NCBI GenBank assembly: GCA_013399305.1
Contig: VXAI01000020.1
Coordinates: forward strand, 2,321,416-2,385,415
DNA from: Rostratula benghalensis
Lineage: Eukaryota > Chordata > Aves > Charadriiformes > Rostratulidae
Reading direction: 5' to 3'
DNA: 64,000 bases
In this document: positions 20,901-35,900 of the stretch, piece by piece
How positions within the stretch are numbered: position 1 is the stretch's first letter
How the letters are laid out: every line of letters begins with the position of its first letter
Translations under genes and position numbers: made by a program
Notes under the pieces: generated by a model
Seen by the model: the letters and a program-made list of their open reading frames with translations, nothing else
What the model was told of the DNA's origin: nothing
Databases searched by the model: none

Positions 20901-23900
20901 AAAGAAACCCCGCATCAACCCAAACCCAAAACCCAACACAAAAAAAACCAAAACCCCAACCAAAACCACAAAACCCCAAAGAAACCCCGCATCAACCCAA
21001 ACCCAAAACCCCTACATAAATAATGACTAGTAGTAACTGCCACCTTGTGATCCTCTTGTGGGATACTTCTCCGAAGCTGGGTGAAGCTGATGACCCTCCT
21101 TTCACTGACCTCTACCATCATTTGCTCGCATCTCTTACAATGTCAGAATGCAACAGTGGGAGCCGGTACAAAAAAACAAAGTAGCAATCTGGATGGGTCT
21201 TGCCAGCATGGCCATCCTTTAACCATTTTGTTCTGATAAGTCACCATATCTAAACATCTCTGAATATGTTCTTGAGTATTAGACTGGTGGGCAAATAACT
21301 TTGTTGAACAGTCTTTAAACTGTATGGGGTGTGAACGATGCCTGTATTGTTACTGGTGTCTTGGTTTATATTGGACAAGAATGGGTATTAACTTCAATGT
21401 CTATTTGGTCATTGACTTGTCTGACAACTGTTCTTGCTTGTTTATTTTATTGTATTTAGAACTCTGGCACCCAGTTACTGAAGAAAGTAGCAGCTACTTC
21501 TGTGAAACCATTATCTCAAACAACAAACGCTGTGGCTTCTACTGTTCAGCCACCTGCTGTTATACAGGTAGGTGGCAAGCTTTATAGTGAGGCAGAATAA
21601 GGGACAAAAGAGAACTGGAGGAAGTAGGAATACATTCTTCTTATTTCTAACTCTAATCTGGTTTTCACCGAGCTGGTAACTTTTATCCTGATGATAAATT
21701 CTTTCCTGAATGTCTTTTATTAAATGCATAATTTAATTATGTTTCTGCCAGTGTGTGTTAGCTCATCTTCTCTCACTGCAGTAGAAAAAGCATTTTATTA
21801 TAAAATAAATAGTTCAGAGAGCCATTTACAGTGCTTTTATACCCTATGACACAGCTTCTTCAAACTCTAGCTGAATCTTTTCTGGGAGATTCCCAATTCT
21901 CTTTCCTGTTTGGGTTCCCTGATTACTTATGGGGGAAAAAAAAAAGCGTATCTGTGATGAAGTTGTAGGGAAAATGAGCTGTCTGCACTAGTCAAGCTGT
22001 TTTTCATGTCTGTTTTTTTCTCCTCATTAAAAGCAGAAGGAAGGTCATAGCTGAGGACCTCTGTTCTCTAATTAAATTTGGCAGACAAGTTCCACGGATA
22101 TGACTGTAAATAGACAGTGGTTGGAAATGCCTCATAGGTATTGGGTTTTGTCTTATTTCTCTTTATCCAGAGACAAATGTTGCAGGACTCTTCTGAATAG
22201 GCTCTTGCTGTAGGGTATGAGGCTTCTCTGAGACAGTTTTTCCTGTGTTCTTGGGCACCAGGATAAGCACATGTGATGAAAAGAAAACTGCTTCTTTCTG
22301 CTGCTAAATTATTCTGTTCTCCTCAATACCTGGAGGAGAAATTGTGAAGATGTCTGGCTTGTATATACCTTTTCTTTTGTGAACAAGAGCTTTAAGGAGA
22401 CTGGGATGTGGTGGTTGACCAAGCACTCAGTAAATGAGCAGGATCAGTCATTCAAAAAAACCACACTGGATGTATGTTCTTGACCTTGAGGGTGTTTGAA
22501 GGATTGGAGGATATGTTTGCTGACAGCGGTAACTAGCAGTCTGACTTAAAAATTTGTCCTCCTGCTGTTCTTCTCTATCAGCAACTGAAAACTACTCACA
22601 GCTCTGTCTGTGATCTTTTCTCTCTTCCTTCTCACTACAGATGGATAATGTTGGGGCTAAAGGGGAAGACCCAGAGGCCTCTCTTAATACACTTTCTATT
22701 TTGCTTAGAATGGAAAGAAGATATGCTTGGTGTCTAAGAAGAACAGCAACAGCTATTCCTTAGCCACTTTTATTTTTGAATACTAGCTTGCAAACTACAG
22801 GTTTGTGATCTCTGCATAGAGATCTTTAGAATATAATAGTAGTCATCTACTACACTATCCTTGCACCAGGGAGAAAAGACGAAGGCAAGGATTTCTTCTG
22901 TCTGATGGAAGAAGCATCCTCACACTCTCATGTGGATAAACATTGAGATTCATCATGCTATTAACTTCTTTGTTGTTTTTTTTTTTTTTTNTTAATTAAT
23001 CCGTCTTTGACTTGGTTCTTTTGTACTTTCCTTGTTCAGTTTTGATGTAATCTGTTTAAATTGTGTTCTTCTGAGATACTCAGAGGTAGACCGGGAGTAT
23101 TTCTTATAAGCTGTATTATTTTTTTTTTTAGTTGTAGAGTCTTGAACACTTCTAATATTGGCTTTAAACAGGAGGAAGGATGACTCTAGGAAAAATTAAT
23201 ACCGTAATACAATACAGAGTAAATAATATGGATATATCCTGCATCACAGGGCTACTTCATTCCTCACCCTGGGGTAGAACAAGAGAAGAGTGCTGACGAG
23301 GGAGTCTGTGTTAAAGGTTGCAGGAACTGTCTGGAAAGAGAAAGGAAGAGCCCTTGGGTCTGCCTGCCTTGGCAGCCGTTTCCTTCATTAGTTGTAGAAA
23401 AACTTGCTGGTGTCAGTCTTGACAGTTTTTTGAGGTCACAGAAGAGAAGTATTGGTGTGCAAATATGATGTCATCACAAAAAGGGGGAGACAGTGGAGAG
23501 GAAATAACCCTTGGCTTGGTTGTGTATCTCCTACACTTTTGGAACACTGCTATCTGCAGAACATTCTCTAGTTACTGACTCCGGAATTATTCTCCTTATC
23601 TACAAAAATATTTCCATTTGTTCTCATTCCTGAATGTTTAAGCTCTGAGGTTAGACAAAATACCCGCACAGTTTTATTTTTTACCTTCCCAGATGGGGTA
23701 ACGAAGCTGCAAAGTATCTAATTAGCATCATGCTGGGGTGCTTTCATTTAGATGCAGAGCACTTCTTCTCTTGAAATGACTGCAAAATATGCAGGATTAA
23801 TGCCATTTTTTTTTTTTTTTGTGGCGACTGTTTCTCTGTTGCTTGAAGTGAGAATGAGAATTGTCAGTAGTGAAAAAGGTTGAGGGCAGATGACAGAAGT

Positions 23901-26900
23901 TAATTCCCATATATTCATCTTCCCGGGAAGAGGGTCCAGCAGACCTCCTGTTGTTCCCTCCCTCAGCTGATAAAATGCCATTCTGGTCTTGATGTGTAAA
24001 CACACTGGAATTTGCAGGAGATCAGCTCCCGTGAACCTTGTGTTTTCAGGTTTTAAAAGCCCAGGGCACTGCAACTTGACAGATCTGTGCTCTGTCCCCT
24101 TCCATCTTTCCTCCCGTCCATCTGTTTGTGGGATTCTCGTGCCCAGTTTGCCTCCCTGTGGTCTTAGAGTCGTTGAGCCTCATCCTTGGAAGAGGCAGTG
24201 GTGGTGGCAAAGATCCTGCAGAGAGCTATTAAAGTGTTACTAACAGTGGGAGCCTAAGCTGGAAAGCTTTCTGGTAGCTGCCTGCTTCTTTCATGTCAAG
24301 CTGGTGGCAGCTTGGGGTGGGGGTGGAGGGGTAGGGAAGCCAGGAGAATTAATAAATAAACAGCAAAAGTGCAGGTGTTGTGCTTTAGCTTTAAATGTTT
24401 GCTCACTAATTTTCTCTATCCTGAAACATTTGAAAGCCCTTTAATGTTCTACATTATGCCTGTCCAACTCTGATTAGTTTTTGTTTTATCCATGTGTGGG
24501 GTAAGTTGGGCTCTTGTGCTAGTGTTTTATCATTAGTGCAATTAGCAAGTAATGCTTGCTAATTTGTGATCGCTGGTATGAACTGCAGTGATTAAGTGTG
24601 TTAAGAGTAAAAGCAATTGTGTATCACAGATCTGAACACAGAATTTGGTCTGCAAAACCAGACTTTCCATTTCTCTTGAGAAGTCTGGAAGAAAAAATGA
24701 CACCCAACTTCAGGTTTCAAATGCTAACCTGAAACTTTTGCTTGTTTCTTTAGCCTGTAGGTTCAATCTACCTTTTTAATTTTCAAGATGAGAAATCAAT
24801 AGTAGTGGGTTTTGTGGAAGCAAAGTCTTTCACTTGTATTCTGGTTTGTGAGAACCACTGTGTTGCCTTTTTTGAGTGTGGCGTGGGGTTTTTTTTGTTG
24901 GTGGTTTTTGTTTTTTTTCCTTCTTTCTTTAAAATCTGCAGTAGAAATACTTAAGTCTAGTAATTTTTCCTCTGGAAACTACTATTTAGCCTGGTTTGGA
25001 AAGGAGAGAGGCAATTGTGTTCGTATTTTTTCCTAAACCTTCATTAGTCTCCTGTTGCTGAAGCTTTTGAATCTGTTGGTAAGTTCTAATGAGATTCTAA
25101 AAAGCGTTACTAAAATAACTGAATTTTGTGAGGGTTTGTGTCTGGGTGGAGGAGAGAGAGAGATCCAAATTACTGCCCACAATGAAAAAGCAGGAAGAAC
25201 TCGTGGAGGTGCATTTGCTCAGCTGGGTGCTTCTGCTGGCACATGCAATCCTTCTAAAGTGGGCATGACATCTTCTGCCTACTGGCTGTGTAATAGGAAG
25301 AGTAAGGGATATTGCAATTGGAAGAGGAGCTGCAGGGGGAGAAAGGAAGATAAATAACCACCTAAGGTCATATTTATCTTCAGCTTACAATCACCTGGCT
25401 TAGCATTGTCCAGAATTCCTTAGTCTTAGACTGTGGGAGCATGGCAAAGTTAATCTATTGGTTTCTTCAACACAGTTTTACCTTTCTGTCTGCTTTTCAG
25501 GCAGTGCTTCATTCTGGGTGAGCCTTTGCCATTTCTTCCCCCGCCCTTGATTTAAAGCCAGAATTATGGCTGTGGGGGTTCTGTCACTTCCTGTATTAAC
25601 CAAAGCCTCTCAAAGCAAAGAAATACAAACTTTAAAATCAAAGATACAAATTCTATATTTACATTTTGAATAGTACTGTGGATGGAGGGTGCTACCTTTT
25701 GTGCTAGCAGCATACAGTATGTTTGTCACGTTAGCCCTTGGTTAAAAAGTGTTAATTTTTCTTTTCAGCCAGCAGCTGCAACAGCTAGTGTTACTACAGT
25801 TACTGCTGTAAAGCCTTTGAGTACTGGAACACCTGTAAAACTTCCAGTTACAGGACCACCTGCACAAGTGATCTCCCAGAAGGCAGTCTCTGTGAAAGCA
25901 GAGGGCACAACAGTAGCACAGACCAGCGCTTCTACAGTAAGGGAAAAAAAAAAAAAAGTTTTTAATTAAAAATTAACATTCTCTATATTCATCAGAGGTT
26001 GGAGAGCCAATGCAACATCTAACAGTCTTCTCTTTATTTCCACACTAGGAAATGCTAGAGAATGTGAATAAATGCAAGAATTTTCTTGCTACGCTAATAA
26101 AACTGGCATCGAGTGGACCTCAAGCACCTGAGATGGGGCAGAACGTGAAGAACCTGGTGCAAAATCTGTTGGTGAGACTCTTTCTTTTAAACTAAGTCTA
26201 TGTCAGTTGTGTATCATTTTTGACACTGACTTCATCATAGTTTTGTTAAACTATCTTTAATTTTTTTTTTATTTTTAAAACAACTGAATATCTTTGGCTT
26301 GTGGCTGAGTACATCTTGCCCTCTTCAAATCTTACATTATTACAACTCTTATTTTAACCGGATCCCATGCTGTACTTTGTCCCCCCGACATTCCTGTTTC
26401 ATTTTATTCACAAAGGTTACTGACAGCAGGAGGAGCTGTTAGTGTTAACACAGCTTCTGGGTCTCAGCTGCTTTGTTTATCCATGTTAGTGTAGTTTTGA
26501 GTCCTCGATGGCAAGAGCATTACTGTGGTTGTATTATATGTATTACAATAATGTGTTGTAGTGCTGTGCTACATCCATATTACTGCTTTACTCCAAGGCA
26601 GAACTGACTTACACGTTGACAGTGAAGCTCTGGTGGAACAAGCATGACATTATCTATGTCTTTAGACAACAGGATGGAGAAAATAATGTTGTGGCTGCCA
26701 CCCAATCTCTCTCCTTGCAGGTGGCTTCCGTATGCTGTTTTGTGCTGTACCCTACTACAGCTGGGTTTTCTTGGTAGCATTTTCTTGCTACTTCTTGTCT
26801 TGGCATTTGACCACTGCTGCTGTTTTGTTGTTCCACCATAGCAGAAGGCTGTTGGGGGGGGACACGGGACTGGCTTTGCTAGTGGTACCAAAGGACTTTT

Positions 26901-29900
26901 CAGTCTAGAAAAGCATGGTGTAGACAGAGGTGGAAATCAAGAGAGCAGATTGAGGATGCAGCCTTGCAAAAAGTTGATTCCTCTGCCTCTGTGTCCCTCC
27001 TGGACTGTACACCTTGCTTCTGTAGGAAAACACTAGCATTGTTCCTTCTTGTGCATATAGTACTTCTATTTTTTCTTTTAAGAACAGTTGTTACCAGACA
27101 TTAATACATCATTCACTCTGCATTTGTTTACTTTTCATAGTATTTTTTAAAGATGCTGTTCATCTGTTGTTCAGTATGTGTATATGTTTTAAATGCAAAA
27201 TAAATGTTTCATGGGTATGAGGGAAATGAATGAATGGCAGCTGTGAAGTAAAATGGTCCTTAAGGCAGCATCTTATGAAGTGGGTGTCAAGTGCTTTGTA
27301 AGTACTGAGATGTAGCATACCAAATCCTTGCATCTCTCTGTCAGTGAAACCTTGGTGACCTGTATCCACAGCTCAGTGATACCTAACAGGCAGCAGATGA
27401 AACGACAAAATAGGAGAGCTGCTGTATAAGCTTGGTTTGGTTTTGAATGTGCAGTCCTTAAAATCCCTGCTCAGGTCATGTAGCTCCTTGGAATGGTTGT
27501 CATGTCTCTGCAGAGACAGAGGTTGGTGCTGAGGTCCCTCTTCCTTCTGTGTCTGTACCTTCTTAGAGGTGATATGTGTGGTGACTTGCTGGCAGGGTTT
27601 CATTTGGGAGGGTGAGAAAGGGTAACTGTGTCTAGGGCTGCCCACCACGTTAGTCTTGTTATGGTGGCACTGAAGTGAGTGAGTGAGAGCTTCTCAGAAG
27701 TTTGCTACAGCTTCCTAACTCTTCCAAGCCCTTGAGTCAGGCGTTTGTGATGGAGCAGAGCATTAAGAAAGGAGACTACTCAGCAAGCCAGAGGACTGTT
27801 GCTGTAGGGCTATGCAGAAGTGATGTTCTGATGTTCAGTTTCTCCTGCTTCTGAAAGAGATCTTAAGTGTTCTGCTTTATTATGCTATGTATGCATTAGA
27901 CTTGAATTGTCTTACAAAAACTGCTGAGTTGTCTTTTGTCTCTGGTCTCTTTAAATTGATCTTTATACAGATAAACTACCTTTACAGAAAATAAGTACTC
28001 AAAGTGGATTTTAAATATTTCTGCATAACAATTAAGTACTCCTTGCTACTCTGTGCCACTTACAAACTTATTTCTATCAGCTTGTTTCAGTGAGGTGTTC
28101 GAACAAGTATCCTTAAGAGTGCTATCTGCCTGGAATTTAAGAAAGTAATTTAATTTGATAATACTGTATTTAAATTACAAGATCACTCAATTCTAAAACC
28201 TTTTTTATTTAAATGTAAGAGGAAAAAAAAATACTGAGTATTGATATTGAACAATTCCACGATAATGTAAATTTCCATGAATTTTTGATACACCTGGGGG
28301 GGAAAATACTGTAGATTCATAGTTATAACTTTCCATTTAAATTATACTTTCCTCTTAGGAAGCAAAAATTGAACCAGAAGAATTTACAAAAAAGCTGTAC
28401 ATAGAGCTCAAGTCATCTCCACAACCGTATTTAGTTCCTTTTCTCAAGGTAAGTGTCTGATTGTGCATATGTAGTATTTAATGAGAGGAGAGAGGAGGTC
28501 CAGGAGATAAGAGGAAATAGGCGCATTCAAATGGGTATTCACTCCAGGTCAGTTGTGGAAATGGTGCTTAATCTGGCCTCCTGTGACTGTTGCTCTGTGA
28601 AAGACAATTTTTTTGGGAAGGGAAGATTTCAGAGGAGTAATTTATGCTGCTTTCTTAAATCGGAGAGTAATTACCCTCTAGTCATTAGCGGAGACTGATG
28701 TTTTGGAAGCTGGTGAATTTACAGTAGAGTAGCTGTACTAAGATGATCACTTATTTTCTCACCAAAATTAGAGATATTCTGATATCTTCTAATATGGAAG
28801 ACTGTCAACACTGAGTATTTAAGCTCAAAGCATCTACATCAAGCTGGTATTCCTCTGTCTGCTGGTTTGTGTTTAACTGGAGGCAGAAAAATCCCCCTTC
28901 CCTTTCTCTAGAAAGGCTCTGACAGGACTACTGCAGTTCAGGATAAGTAACCCAGGACAGCTCTACCTCCATTCAAGCAAATAATCATATAAATTAAAAA
29001 ATGCTCTCTTAACACTTTTAATGACAAAATAACAAAATAAACATGAACATCTTTGTTGTATGGCAAGCATTAACTTCCAGTGAAAAGATGGAAAACTTGA
29101 TTCCATTTACTTAATTGCAATGTGTACAGTATCCTTATGCTTGCTAGACCTGTACCTTTCCATGCCATTCAGTAGAGACATGGTAGAGAATCAAGGAGGC
29201 ATAGTTTAGTGGTAAAGCTGGGACAGGTTTTCTGGAGTTTGTCCTCTTTCTTAGTATTTGAAAGTGCATATATTGGTGTATGAGATAATCTTGATATTAC
29301 TGCAGATGGCTGATGTTAATCTGTTCAAGTGTGGGGTGAATAATTTTTGCTACAGTAGCTTTAAATGCTTTGCTAGCAAATTTGCCATCAGCTAGAAGAC
29401 CATCGTCATCTCTGCAGGGCTTGATATAAAATTTTCTTACTGATCACTTATTTATTCTCTGTTTAATTCCCTGGAGGCTTCTTAAATGTCCACATAAAAA
29501 GCTAGAAGAACAAACAGCTCAGTGTATGGCCTTTCCTGTTTCCAGTGCAGCTCTGACTGCAGAAGCAGTGGGCTGTGAGTACAGGGTTTAGTGTGACTGA
29601 TAGAAGTTTCCTGTGAGCTGTGTTGGATTCTCAGCAGAGCTCTACTAACTGCCAGGGCAAGTTTCACTTCAGAGGTAGCATAGCTGCTTTCTGTAGGACC
29701 TTGGTGGATGAACCCTGCTGGACATGGGCTGGCTGTGTGTGTGTGGCCAGCTCAGATGCTCCTGTGTTGTGTTCCCGAAACAGCACAGGTGAACTGCAGT
29801 AGCTCCATGCAGACCTGGACTAAGTCTGGCACAGATAGACTTCATTGAGAGCTGGTGAGCCCTGACAGCCCTAGATTTGTTCAAGCAGAGGAGCTGAGCC

Positions 29901-32900
29901 AAGGGCTGTCTGTGCTGCACTTGCTAATGCTTCTGCCCCTTGGGACCCCTAGCTCATGCACAGCACTATGCTCGTGCACTTCCCGTAGTGTTCAGCTTGA
30001 GTTAATAAGTCATCCCACAATGTGGAGAGCTGCTACATGTGCTGCCCAGACTTCAAGGCAGATGTTCCACAGGAGTTAAGTTGGATTAATCAGTGTGGAT
30101 CAGACCCTGACCCATCACAGCAGAGCTGTTGCATGTTCCTCCTGGGGCATGCTGTCAGGTACTGGTATCATCTAGGGGTTTTGAGCAGTTTCCATACCCT
30201 ATAATCCTTGATAAGGTGCTCTTGCCTTGTTAAACTTTTATTAACAAAGAAATAGTGTGACTTCAGAAGCATTGATGAGACATTACCATGGTCAAAGTTA
30301 GCTGACTTTCTAGTGTTACCCACCCTTTACAACATCTTGCACCCCACTTGCTTTTTTTCTGAAAGACCTTAAGGATGTGATAACACACACCAGTTAGAGC
30401 TGGTCTGTAACTCTGAGCAGCTGTGGCAGGACTGAGTGCCAAATGGAAGGTGACTTCAGGAGCACTTCTCTAAGGTGCTTCAAGATCTGGTGCTGGCTTT
30501 GTTGGGGGGGGAAATGCTTGCAGCTCGTGTCTGGAAAGAAATGTAGTACAGCTTGTTGCCAATTCACTTTTTGCTAGTGAAGTGGAATTTTAGGGAAGAC
30601 TCTCTGGAGTTGTCTCTTATCTTTGAGCTGCAGGTTGATGAAGTTGTAGCATGTGTTTTGTTTTGTCACTTCCAATAGGTGGAAAAGTACAGTGACTTTA
30701 GCTGTAAAGCCTGGTTGATTTTCTAATCTGTGCTGGATGCCTTTGGTAAATAAATTGCATGAGGAAAGCTGAGCAGCCTTTTAAATGTTTGGTTCCTTTT
30801 CTTTTTATGTGCTACAGAAGGTCTACATGTCCAAACAGTTTGTTCACTTGGTATATTAGCATGTGAGACAACATTCCTTTTGTGTGAAGGCCAGAGCAAC
30901 GGCTCTGTGCTGGAGACTCTTGCAGACTTCAAAAACTTAGAGGAGGGGGGGGGGAAAAAAAGGTTTGTGAGAATAAATGTGTATCTGCAGAACTGATTTC
31001 TGAGCCACTAGAGGCTGTAAATAATGAGGGAGAAAAATCTGTAGAGGGCTTGAAAATTATTCTGTCCATTAACCTTCTCAAATGTAGCTGTAGTAAAAAT
31101 GAGATGTTGCCAGATACCTTTACTAATGTTCTCTTGTTGCAGAAAACTATCTGGCTTAAGTTGAGCTGCTGCAGCTATAGAGGCATTATTAAAGTGGTAT
31201 CCCCCCCTAGTGTAGATAGAGCTGTATTGGTATGGAAATGCTCATCCCTTCAGAGCTTGTTTCTGACTTTATTGGGTAATTTGTAGTTTGCTGTCAGGCA
31301 GGCTCCATGGAATAAACACAGCTGTTTAAATATATCAGGGGAGTTTTTGGGGAAAAAAAAAAAGTTTGAAGTAGTAAAGCAATTAAAATGGTCTTTTTCT
31401 AGAACACAAATTTCGAATTGAAAAATCTATGTGAAGAAACAAAGTTGGGGTGACTTTCCCTTTAGATGGGTTTTACTATGTGCAGTGAAGCTGTGGTGAT
31501 TGTTCACCTTTGCTCAGCCTGTGTTGGTGGTTCCTGCAGTCTTCACTGAGCGGTATTGTCATCACGTTAAGGGTGTCTGAATCCTAGCAAAACTTCAGTA
31601 TAAGCAATTTATTGTCATGTGCAAAATTATATTTGGAAGATGAGAAAGAAGATACAGTTGCTAACATGTCAGTATTGTGGAAAATTCTGCTGATGTTACA
31701 TAGAGTGATTTTTATTTTTTGTTTTTCCATTTTTCTTCTAGAAAAGCATGCTTGCTTTACGGCAGCTAATGCCCAATGCTCAGAGCTTTATCCAGCAGTG
31801 TATGCAGCAGCCAGCTCCAACCCAAGAAGCTGTTTCGACTTGTACCTCTACAGCACCTTCTCCTTCGATCACGGTGACAGCCTCAGCTGTAGTACCAACT
31901 TCTGTTCCAGTTACAAAACCAGTGTCTGTCTCTGTAACAGTCACAGCTACTCCCGTTATAAAACCAGTCTTTGCCAGTGTGGTGGCAACGCCTTCTCTGC
32001 AGACCGTGAAGTCTAAGCCTGTTCCTTCTTCTGCAGTAGTGACAGCATCTCTTCGTCCTGCAGCTTCAGTCCTCACCACGACGATAGCAACATCAGGGCT
32101 GACTGCTATCCATACTGTCAAGCCTGTTTTCACCTCTGCAGTAGTAACATCCTCTCTCCAGTCTGCAAAGCCAAAGCCACTACTAGTCTCTACAGTGGCT
32201 TCTTCAGCAGCAACCCCTCTCCAGCCTCTGAAACCAGCCCTTGGAACCCCAGTCAGTATTAAAATCTCACAGCCAAACTCCATTGTTACACAGTCAGTGG
32301 GTAGTCAGCAGGTGGTTAAAGTGAAACAGTTGGTAAGATTAATTTCTTGGTTTCTCTGTAACTGGGCTTCTTGACTTTGACTCTTGCCTTTTTATAAAGT
32401 GATTCTGTTTTACCTCAAACCAGGACAAGAGGATACCAGTCTGGATCATACCTTTTTTTGTTTTGTTTTGTTTTAATTTAACATATGAAGCTACTTTGTC
32501 ATGGGTTAATCAATTGTTTGTTATACTTAGGGATGTTGAGCCCTTGCTAGACAGGTGAATCTAAGGCTAAGCTCAGTCTGTCAGAAGATATGCTGACCAG
32601 CGTTCAACCAGACTGAACATCCAGCTCGAGACACAAGAGAACCTAAGTTCTGACCTCTGCTACAGGTCCTGCAAGGCTAGGTTGGCATCTGAAAGGAAAG
32701 GCAGGAAATGCTAGAGTCAGAAACAGAAATTGCATATGGTATACTTACGTTAATTACTGTTAGATGCCCTGGTAGAGCTCTTTCTCAACTAGCCACCAGG
32801 GATTCCAGTTTGCCCACCTTTTTCTATTTCCTACCCTGGATACTTTGCAGGCACGGGTGGCTTGATGATGTATAGTGATACGTTAACTGCATTGTACAAA

Positions 32901-35900
32901 CTAGCTCAAGGAGCTTTTCAGAGCACAGTTCCAACCTCCAAATTTACTAAGACATGTTAATTATGAAGTCATCCAAAAGTGAGCTTTTTCTATCAGGCCT
33001 CATTAGCTAACAAATTCCAGGAGGAATAAATGTCTTATTAAAACAATACCCTCAAAAGCAATGTGTTAACATTTTTTTTTTTTTCTTGGCACAGGTTAAC
33101 TTCTTGCTAATGTTAATGTTAAATACCAACAAACTGTAGCTCACAGGTATACCCAAAAGAGCAATGTTGTGAAATATATTAAGGTTGGTTTATGAGTGTT
33201 TGAGATACTGAGTAGCATGCTGTCTGGCTGGTCTATCTGCAAATAGCATTCTTTAGTATTTTGAGAGAATAGTCTCCCTTTGGTAGATAAAGAACTTGAT
33301 TCCTGAATAGGACTTTCTTGTAAAGATTTGCTCCTTAAAAAGTGGGGGAAAACCCTAGACTTTCCTATGAAGGTACATTTACTTTCCATGGGTGTAGTGG
33401 GGCATCTAGTAAGTGAATTTCTTTTGTAGTTGGTTTATTGTGTGTGTATACATGATTTAACAGTATTCAGACCCCTAAAATGTTTCGCTTTTTAAAATTT
33501 TCTTTCTTTCAAAGTGCATGAGGCAGATGTAATAAAAGAATCCTGCATTCTAAATTAAAGAGCTTATACTACCAGCATTTTACCTTTTCAGATTTCCTTA
33601 AAAAAGAACAAAGCACTCAGCTCTATGGAGGGGATGGGAGTCCTTTTTATGAGGGGGTTTGTGTTATAAACAGTTATCAAGCATATGCACTATCAGTCTT
33701 CGATAGCAAGAGCTAAAGCCAAACTGGAAAAGGAATTTATACCCTTGCTGTCTTAAAGGACTAAATTTGAAATTCCAGCCAGAAGAAAATGAGGGCTTCT
33801 TACGTTGTTCAAGGGCTGGAGAGCAGTTTGTTGGCTACACAGCAAGCCATGTAATCCAGGGGAAAGGTTGGCCATCTGTACAAATAGATGAGGAAGCTTA
33901 ACTACACTAGGGAGTCAAAACACTTCTTGAATATGATATTGGTGAACTCAAGAAATGACTTTTGCCTACTCTGCTACTGCTGTGTGGCAGGCTATTGCAA
34001 TGGCTCTCCTTTGCTCTGCCTTATAAGCATTGATTTGCATACAAAAGGTGTTTTTATCCTCATTTGGGTAGATCCCAGGCACACTGATTAAAAGACTTGC
34101 TCTTCAAAATACCTATTTAATTTTGGTCTCATAGTTGAAGGGCTGCGTTGACCACTTCACAGCTTAGCCATATCAGCAGCTTAGTGTTTGTTCAGACAAT
34201 CTATTCAAATTAAGAGGAAGTTCATAGAAGTGGCTGCATCTTCTAGGGCTTCCCTGGTGCATTTTCTTGAAAGGACAGAGGGTCTGTTTTCCTCCCACAA
34301 GAGAACAAATCTGGACCTCCTCACTCTTTAACAGAAGGGTCCTGCTGCCAGCTGAAAGGAAGCACGTGCCAGCTGTGCAAATCTGTCCATGCAATGCTGC
34401 CAGCAGTTTCTTTCCCTTTCCAGCCTGCAGGGTTGTCTGATGCCATACACTCCCTCTGCATGCCCATTTCTAATTTAGGTCTCTTGTGCTTGGGAATGTA
34501 AAGTGAACTTTTGTGTGCCAGCTCTGATGTGAGGTTGGTGCTGCTTAAAAATGCAGCACTGCAGTATTTTAACATCAAAACTGTGACTGGAGTTGTGCAA
34601 CGTGCAACTGTCTTTTCTGCAGAATGGTTATCGAAGCTCAGGGGTTGAATGGTGGACACGGAGGGACCAGTTCTTCAGGGATGCTCTTAGTACTGATGAC
34701 ATGCCTATGCTGTGAGAATTGCATGTTACACAGGAGTTTCATCGTGGATAGAAAGCTTGTCTTGCTGTAGCATTGCTTTGTCTCTTGTTAAAGCACAATA
34801 ATTGAAAATTTATATTACCAGCCGCTTGCTTCCAATGGTGAGAAAGCTGCTGTGAGACCACAATTTCATGTTAAGCATAAAGAGCAAGAGTTTTATGGTG
34901 TAGTTCCCATAGTTGTTAGTGAGACATGCTCCCTGGACGTTATTGGCAGTTGAAGCAAGGAGCAAAGTGCTTGTCCTGTTCCAACCCCTTGTCCCCTCAG
35001 AGCTGAGCTTTCTTGAGCAGAGAATCTTCTCTGTTATTTTTCAAGAGTATTTTTTGTCCTGGATATATGCTTTTACATTCAGCTGGTGAGGCTTCCTTCA
35101 TGAAGTGATACTGCTTGTAGTGTGTGATGATAACTTGCCACCTCTGTGCTGGTCTCTGAACTTTGCTTTATGACTGCAAAACAGGTTCCAGTAAAGCTAA
35201 TCAAAGTCTCTCTCTGTCCCTATGCTGTCAGCTGGATGTTACATTGTGGGTTTTTTTAATTTTAAGAGTGTGGGTGCTTTTTATTCTGATGGCTCTGTCA
35301 AGCTTTTTATTCTGATGTGTCTGTCAACCTACTTACAGGGGCACAAAGGAACAGTCGCTTTTCTTAATTAATTCTTGCTGCTTCTGAAAAGAGGCAATAA
35401 CTCTTCCTTAAAGATATTACCTATTTTTCTTAATACTTTTTTTTTTCTGGCATTAGAACCTCATTGAAATTTCTAGGATTGTTGCCCCGCTCTGTTGCAA
35501 GTCCCAGGGACTTCCAGCTTTTGTTAGTCTAGCAGCTAGAATAGCAAACACAAACTCAGCTTTTCTGCCAACACATCCTCACTGTTTCTTGTTGACCTAG
35601 TCTCCTCAGTTACTTGACTTACTTCCCAATCCTCCACCTAGGCTATTTATTTTAACACTGTCTGTCTCTGTTCTTTTTGTCTGCTGCAGCTTCATCTTGA
35701 ATCCTTTGTTTCACAGAATCATTCAGGTTGGAAAAGACCCTTGGGATCATTGAGTCTAACCATCAGCCCTGTTCTACAAAGTTCTCCCCTACACCATATC
35801 CCCGAACACCACATCTAAATGACTCTTAAACACATTCAGGGATGGGGACTCAACCACCTCCCTGGGCAGCCTATTCCAGTGTCTGACCACCCTTTCTGTG

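Noticed and set aside
31612..32016. 134-codon plus-strand frame overlapping TAF4B exon 7
   Set aside because: A shifted-frame shadow. The TAFH match and the splice phases fix the frame starting at 31742.
31780..32283. 167-codon antisense frame over exon 7
   Set aside because: It follows from the repetitive S/T/V codons of the sense strand. The peptide resembles nothing and has no gene context.
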